Assembly (NCBI GenBank): GCA_900549215.1
Contig: URNJ01000096.1
Location: 1 to 6,974 of the forward strand
Source: an uncultured Collinsella sp.
GTDB lineage: Bacteria > Actinomycetota > Coriobacteriia > Coriobacteriales > Coriobacteriaceae
Length of the DNA stretch: 6,974 bases
Direction: 5' to 3'
Of this stretch, positions 5,186-6,974 are shown piece by piece. The first letter of the stretch is position 1. Each line of letters opens with the position of its first letter. The translations under genes were made by a program, and so were the position numbers. The notes under the pieces were generated by a model. It had not been told where the DNA came from and searched no databases. It was given only the letters and a program-made list of their open reading frames with translations.

Positions 5186-6472
5186 ATGAGTGACATTTTG
5201 GACGTCTACGGTCGTGAGGTGCTCGACAGCCGCGGCAACCCCACCGTCGAGGTCGAGGTCGTGCTCGAGGACGGCAGCTTCGGCCGCGCGATGGTGCCTT
5301 CGGGCGCTTCGACCGGTGCTTTCGAAGCTTGCGAACTGCGCGATGGCGACAAGGGTCGCTACCTGGGCAAGGGCGTCTCGCAGGCCGTCGAGCACGTCAA
5401 CAATGAGTGCGCTAACGCCGTCGTGGGCCTCGATGCCTTCGACCAGCGCGCCGTCGATGCTGCGCTGATTGCCGCGGACGGTACCCCCAACAAGACCAAG
5501 CTCGGTGCGAACGCCATCCTGGGCGTGTCGCTGGCTGTTGCCCGCGCCGCTGCCGAGTCGGCGGGCCTGTCGCTGTACCAGTACCTGGGCGGTGTCAACG
5601 CCCACCTGCTGCCCACGCCCATGATGAACATCCTCAACGGCGGCGTGCATGCCGACAACAACGTTGACTTCCAGGAGTTCATGATCATGCCGGTGGGCGC
5701 TCCGAGCTTTGCAGAGGGCCTGCGTTGGTGCGCCGAGGTCTACCACACCCTCAAGGGCGTGCTGCACGAGGCCGGCCTGGGCGGCGGCGTGGGCGACGAG
5801 GGCGGCTTTGCCCCCAACCTCAAGACCAATGCCGAGCCGTTCGAGTACATCACCAAGGCCGTGGAGAAGGCCGGCTTTAAGCCCGGCGTCGACTTCATGT
5901 ACGCCATGGATCCGGCGTCCACCGAGTTCTACAACGCCGAGAGCGGTATGTACGAGCTCAAGGGCGAGGGCGTGGAGTACACGAGCGCCCAGATGGTTGA
6001 TTACTGGGAGAAACTCGTCGACACCTATCCCATCATTTCCATCGAGGACGGCATGGCCGAGGAGGACTGGGACGGCTGGAGCATGCTGACGGACACGCTG
6101 GGCGGTTCGGTGCAGCTGGTGGGGGATGACCTGTTCGTTACCAACACCAGACGGCTGCATCAGGGCATCACCTCCCACTGCGCCAACTCCATCCTCATCA
6201 AGCCCAACCAGATCGGCACAGTTTCGGAGACGCTGGCAGCCATCCGCATGGCGCACCAGTTCGGGTATACCGCCATTGCCTCCCATCGCTCCGGCGAAAC
6301 GGAGGACACCACCATTGCCGATCTGGCGGTTGCCTGCAACACGGGACAAATCAAGACCGGCGCACCCTGTCGCAGCGAGCGTGTCGCCAAATATAACCGG
6401 CTGCTGCGCATTGAGGAAGCGCTGGGAGGGGTAGCACAGTACGCAGGAAAGGCGTGCTTCGGCAGACTCTGA
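5186..6472 (+). CDS. eno: Enolase, apparent hybrid of two lineages
   Basis: Enolase interconverts 2-phosphoglycerate and phosphoenolpyruvate in glycolysis. The frame encodes 428 residues, full length for the family, and has every key element: substrate-side HADNNVDFQEFMI (155-167, with H155 and E164), general acid/base E205 in GDEGGFAP, magnesium ligands D242, E287 and D314, base K339 in ILIKPNQIGT, SHRSGETED (366-374) and K390 in QIKTGAP. The start follows GAGGGAG at 5174-5180. Codon use is not uniform. Through residue 307 every glycine is GGC or GGT and every arginine CGC or CGT. TAT and AAA first appear at residues 276-281, GGG at 313 and AGA at 322, and GGA, GTA and GCA follow. The N-terminal three quarters resemble the upstream genes and the C-terminus resembles the downstream DNA, so the ORF is probably a chimera even though it stays open. 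Confidence 0.93.
   Translation: MSDILDVYGREVLDSRGNPTVEVEVVLEDGSFGRAMVPSGASTGAFEACELRDGDKGRYLGKGVSQAVEHVNNECANAVVGLDAFDQRAVDAALIAADGTPNKTKLGANAILGVSLAVARAAAESAGLSLYQYLGGVNAHLLPTPMMNILNGGVHADNNVDFQEFMIMPVGAPSFAEGLRWCAEVYHTLKGVLHEAGLGGGVGDEGGFAPNLKTNAEPFEYITKAVEKAGFKPGVDFMYAMDPASTEFYNAESGMYELKGEGVEYTSAQMVDYWEKLVDTYPIISIEDGMAEEDWDGWSMLTDTLGGSVQLVGDDLFVTNTRRLHQGITSHCANSILIKPNQIGTVSETLAAIRMAHQFGYTAIASHRSGETEDTTIADLAVACNTGQIKTGAPCRSERVAKYNRLLRIEEALGGVAQYAGKACFGRL
6000..6125. other. Probable lineage breakpoint (assembly chimera or recombination) inside enolase
   Basis: This interval encodes highly conserved enolase blocks (YPIISIEDGMAEEDWDGW and VQLVGDDLFVTNT), where unrelated genomes can share near-identical DNA. 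Codon choice changes across it, and everything to its right, including a SpoVM-like gene, looks clostridial, while everything to its left looks coriobacterial. The exact joint cannot be placed by eye. Confidence 0.65.
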
Positions 6473-6495
6473 GAACCATTTTCCACGACAGAGAA

Positions 6496-6501
6496 TATAA
6501 T
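6496..6501 (+). promoter_or_regulatory. Candidate -10 element for the SpoVM-like gene
   Basis: A consensus TATAAT hexamer lies 31 bases before the ATG of the SpoVM-like gene and 23 bases after the enolase stop. No good -35 for the housekeeping sigma factor is found 17 bases upstream. spoVM in Bacillus is controlled by the mother-cell sigma E, and I do not see a clear sigma E pattern. Confidence 0.4.
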
Positions 6502-6532
6502 GGGTTGTAACCTTGAAAGGAGGCCACCTGTT

Positions 6533-6625
6533 ATGAAAATTGTTGTGGTAAAGAGTCCCCGCCTGCTGTCCGGTCTGTTTCGGATGATCTTTAAAATCAG
6601 CAAGGAAACGCCGGAGGAGAGCTGA
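6533..6625 (+). CDS. spoVM: SpoVM-like sporulation micro-protein
   Basis: This 30-codon gene begins MKIVVVKSPRLLSGLFRMIF. Bacillus subtilis SpoVM is a 26-residue amphipathic peptide that recognises the convex forespore membrane and anchors the SpoIVA coat basement layer. The alignment is gapless over the first 17 residues: M1, K2, K7, P9, a basic residue at 10, L12, G14 and R17 are all kept. P9 is the residue known to matter for membrane binding and curvature sensing. The C-terminus is longer and acidic (KETPEES). A strong Shine-Dalgarno AAAGGAGG at 6516-6523 with 9-base spacing supports translation, and a hairpin terminator follows, as for a single-gene unit. It implies that this end of the window comes from a spore-forming lineage, unlike the Coriobacteriia-like left part. 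Assignment rests on pattern alone. Confidence 0.75.
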   Translation: MKIVVVKSPRLLSGLFRMIFKISKETPEES

Positions 6626-6642
6626 CCCCGCATCCCGTTTCG

Positions 6643-6686
6643 AAATATGCCTCTGCTGTGCCCCCTTGCAGCAGGGGCATATTTTG
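6643..6686 (+). terminator. Intrinsic terminator after the SpoVM-like gene
   Basis: The arms AAATATGCCTCTGCTG (6643-6658) and CAGCAGGGGCATATTT (6669-6684) form a 16-bp stem with one U-G pair around a 10-base loop. The A-rich 5' and T-rich 3' ends of the stem supply a short U-run (TATTTT), and the structure could act in both directions. Confidence 0.75.
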
Positions 6687-6740
6687 CGTTCCGCTGCCAT
6701 AGAATTGCACTATCATGAAGAGGAAAGGGGCATTGGCAAG

Positions 6741-6974
6741 ATGGAAGAGCTGGAACATCAGACACTGCCGGAAGAGCCGAAACAGACGGAGGAATCCATT
6801 CCGGAGGAGCCGATTCTGGTGCGGGGGGATTTCTCCGAACCGCCGGAGAAAAAGCAGCGTGCGGACGATGTGGCAATGGTGCAGTGCATGCTCTGTGTGC
6901 TGCTGGTACTGTCCATGTTTGTGCTGCACTGGCTGCGTCCGGAGTGGCAGGAAATGCTGCTGGGACAGTATGCG
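6741..6974 (+). CDS. Single-pass membrane protein, N-terminal fragment (cut by window end)
   Basis: The frame runs 78 codons from the ATG at 6741 to the last base without a stop. GAGGAAAGGGG at 6720-6730 is the ribosome binding site, 10 bases upstream. Residues 1-43 are an acidic, proline-rich cytoplasmic-type segment with repeated PEEP and PEE. Residues 45-65 form a hydrophobic helix containing LCVLLVLSMFVLHWL, followed by RPEWQEML. This suggests a single-pass protein with most of its mass outside the membrane beyond the window. I do not recognise the family. A membrane-anchored cell-wall peptidase would fit this layout in Clostridia, but nothing in the visible part shows it. Codons such as GAA, AAA and CAG-rich runs match the clostridial right-hand part. 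Confidence 0.7.
   Translation, partial: MEELEHQTLPEEPKQTEESIPEEPILVRGDFSEPPEKKQRADDVAMVQCMLCVLLVLSMFVLHWLRPEWQEMLLGQYA

Noticed and set aside
5051..6700. A 549-codon open frame on the - strand across enolase and the SpoVM-like gene
   Set aside because: It is antisense to enolase, whose motifs are complete. The long antisense frame is a by-product of GC-rich codon use and has no recognisable domain.
6714..6974. Alternative frame from an ATG at 6714, in another phase to the membrane protein
   Set aside because: Its translation is an arginine- and cysteine-rich string with no protein-like pattern. The frame from 6741 has a ribosome binding site and a transmembrane helix.

Overview
The window joins two kinds of DNA. 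Positions 1 to about 6000-6125 look like a GC-rich Coriobacteriia genome, most likely Collinsella or a close relative. This is inferred from codon use (almost all G/C third positions, glycine nearly always GGC/GGT) and from the gene set. From about 6000-6125 to the end, codon choice changes (GGG, GGA, AGA, GTA, AAA and TAT appear). The genes there look like those of a spore-forming Clostridia bacterium of Oscillospiraceae type, including a SpoVM-like micro-protein. The switch lies inside the enolase reading frame, so that ORF appears to be a hybrid. The simplest explanation is a chimeric metagenomic contig joined at a conserved enolase segment; recombination is the alternative.

Layout of the left part: hisF (5' end outside the window, with an N-terminus that does not match the family), hisI and hisE form the end of a histidine biosynthesis operon on the + strand. 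A PHP-family histidinol-phosphatase-like gene lies convergently on the - strand, with a 26-bp-arm hairpin between it and hisE. A 340-bp divergent intergenic region holds a second long hairpin. It is followed on the + strand by a free-standing LarC C-terminal (LarC2) protein, a YfcE-type phosphodiesterase and mazG. The yfcE stop and mazG start are 2 bp apart, so these two are probably translationally coupled. A clear intrinsic terminator closes that unit, and enolase (eno) follows with its own leader.

Layout of the right part: the last quarter of enolase, a TATAAT-type promoter candidate, a 30-codon SpoVM-like gene with a strong Shine-Dalgarno site, a hairpin terminator, and the start of a single-pass membrane protein cut by the window end.

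Functionally, HisF, HisI, HisE and the PHP phosphatase cover several steps of histidine synthesis. YfcE and MazG are housekeeping hydrolases, and enolase is glycolytic. I see no tRNA or rRNA gene, CRISPR array, insertion sequence or evident new multi-gene system. The items most worth checking are the breakpoint in enolase, the SpoVM-like peptide, the orphan LarC2, the aberrant HisF N-terminus, and two long hairpins whose imperfect pairs become G-U pairs only in minus-strand RNA.
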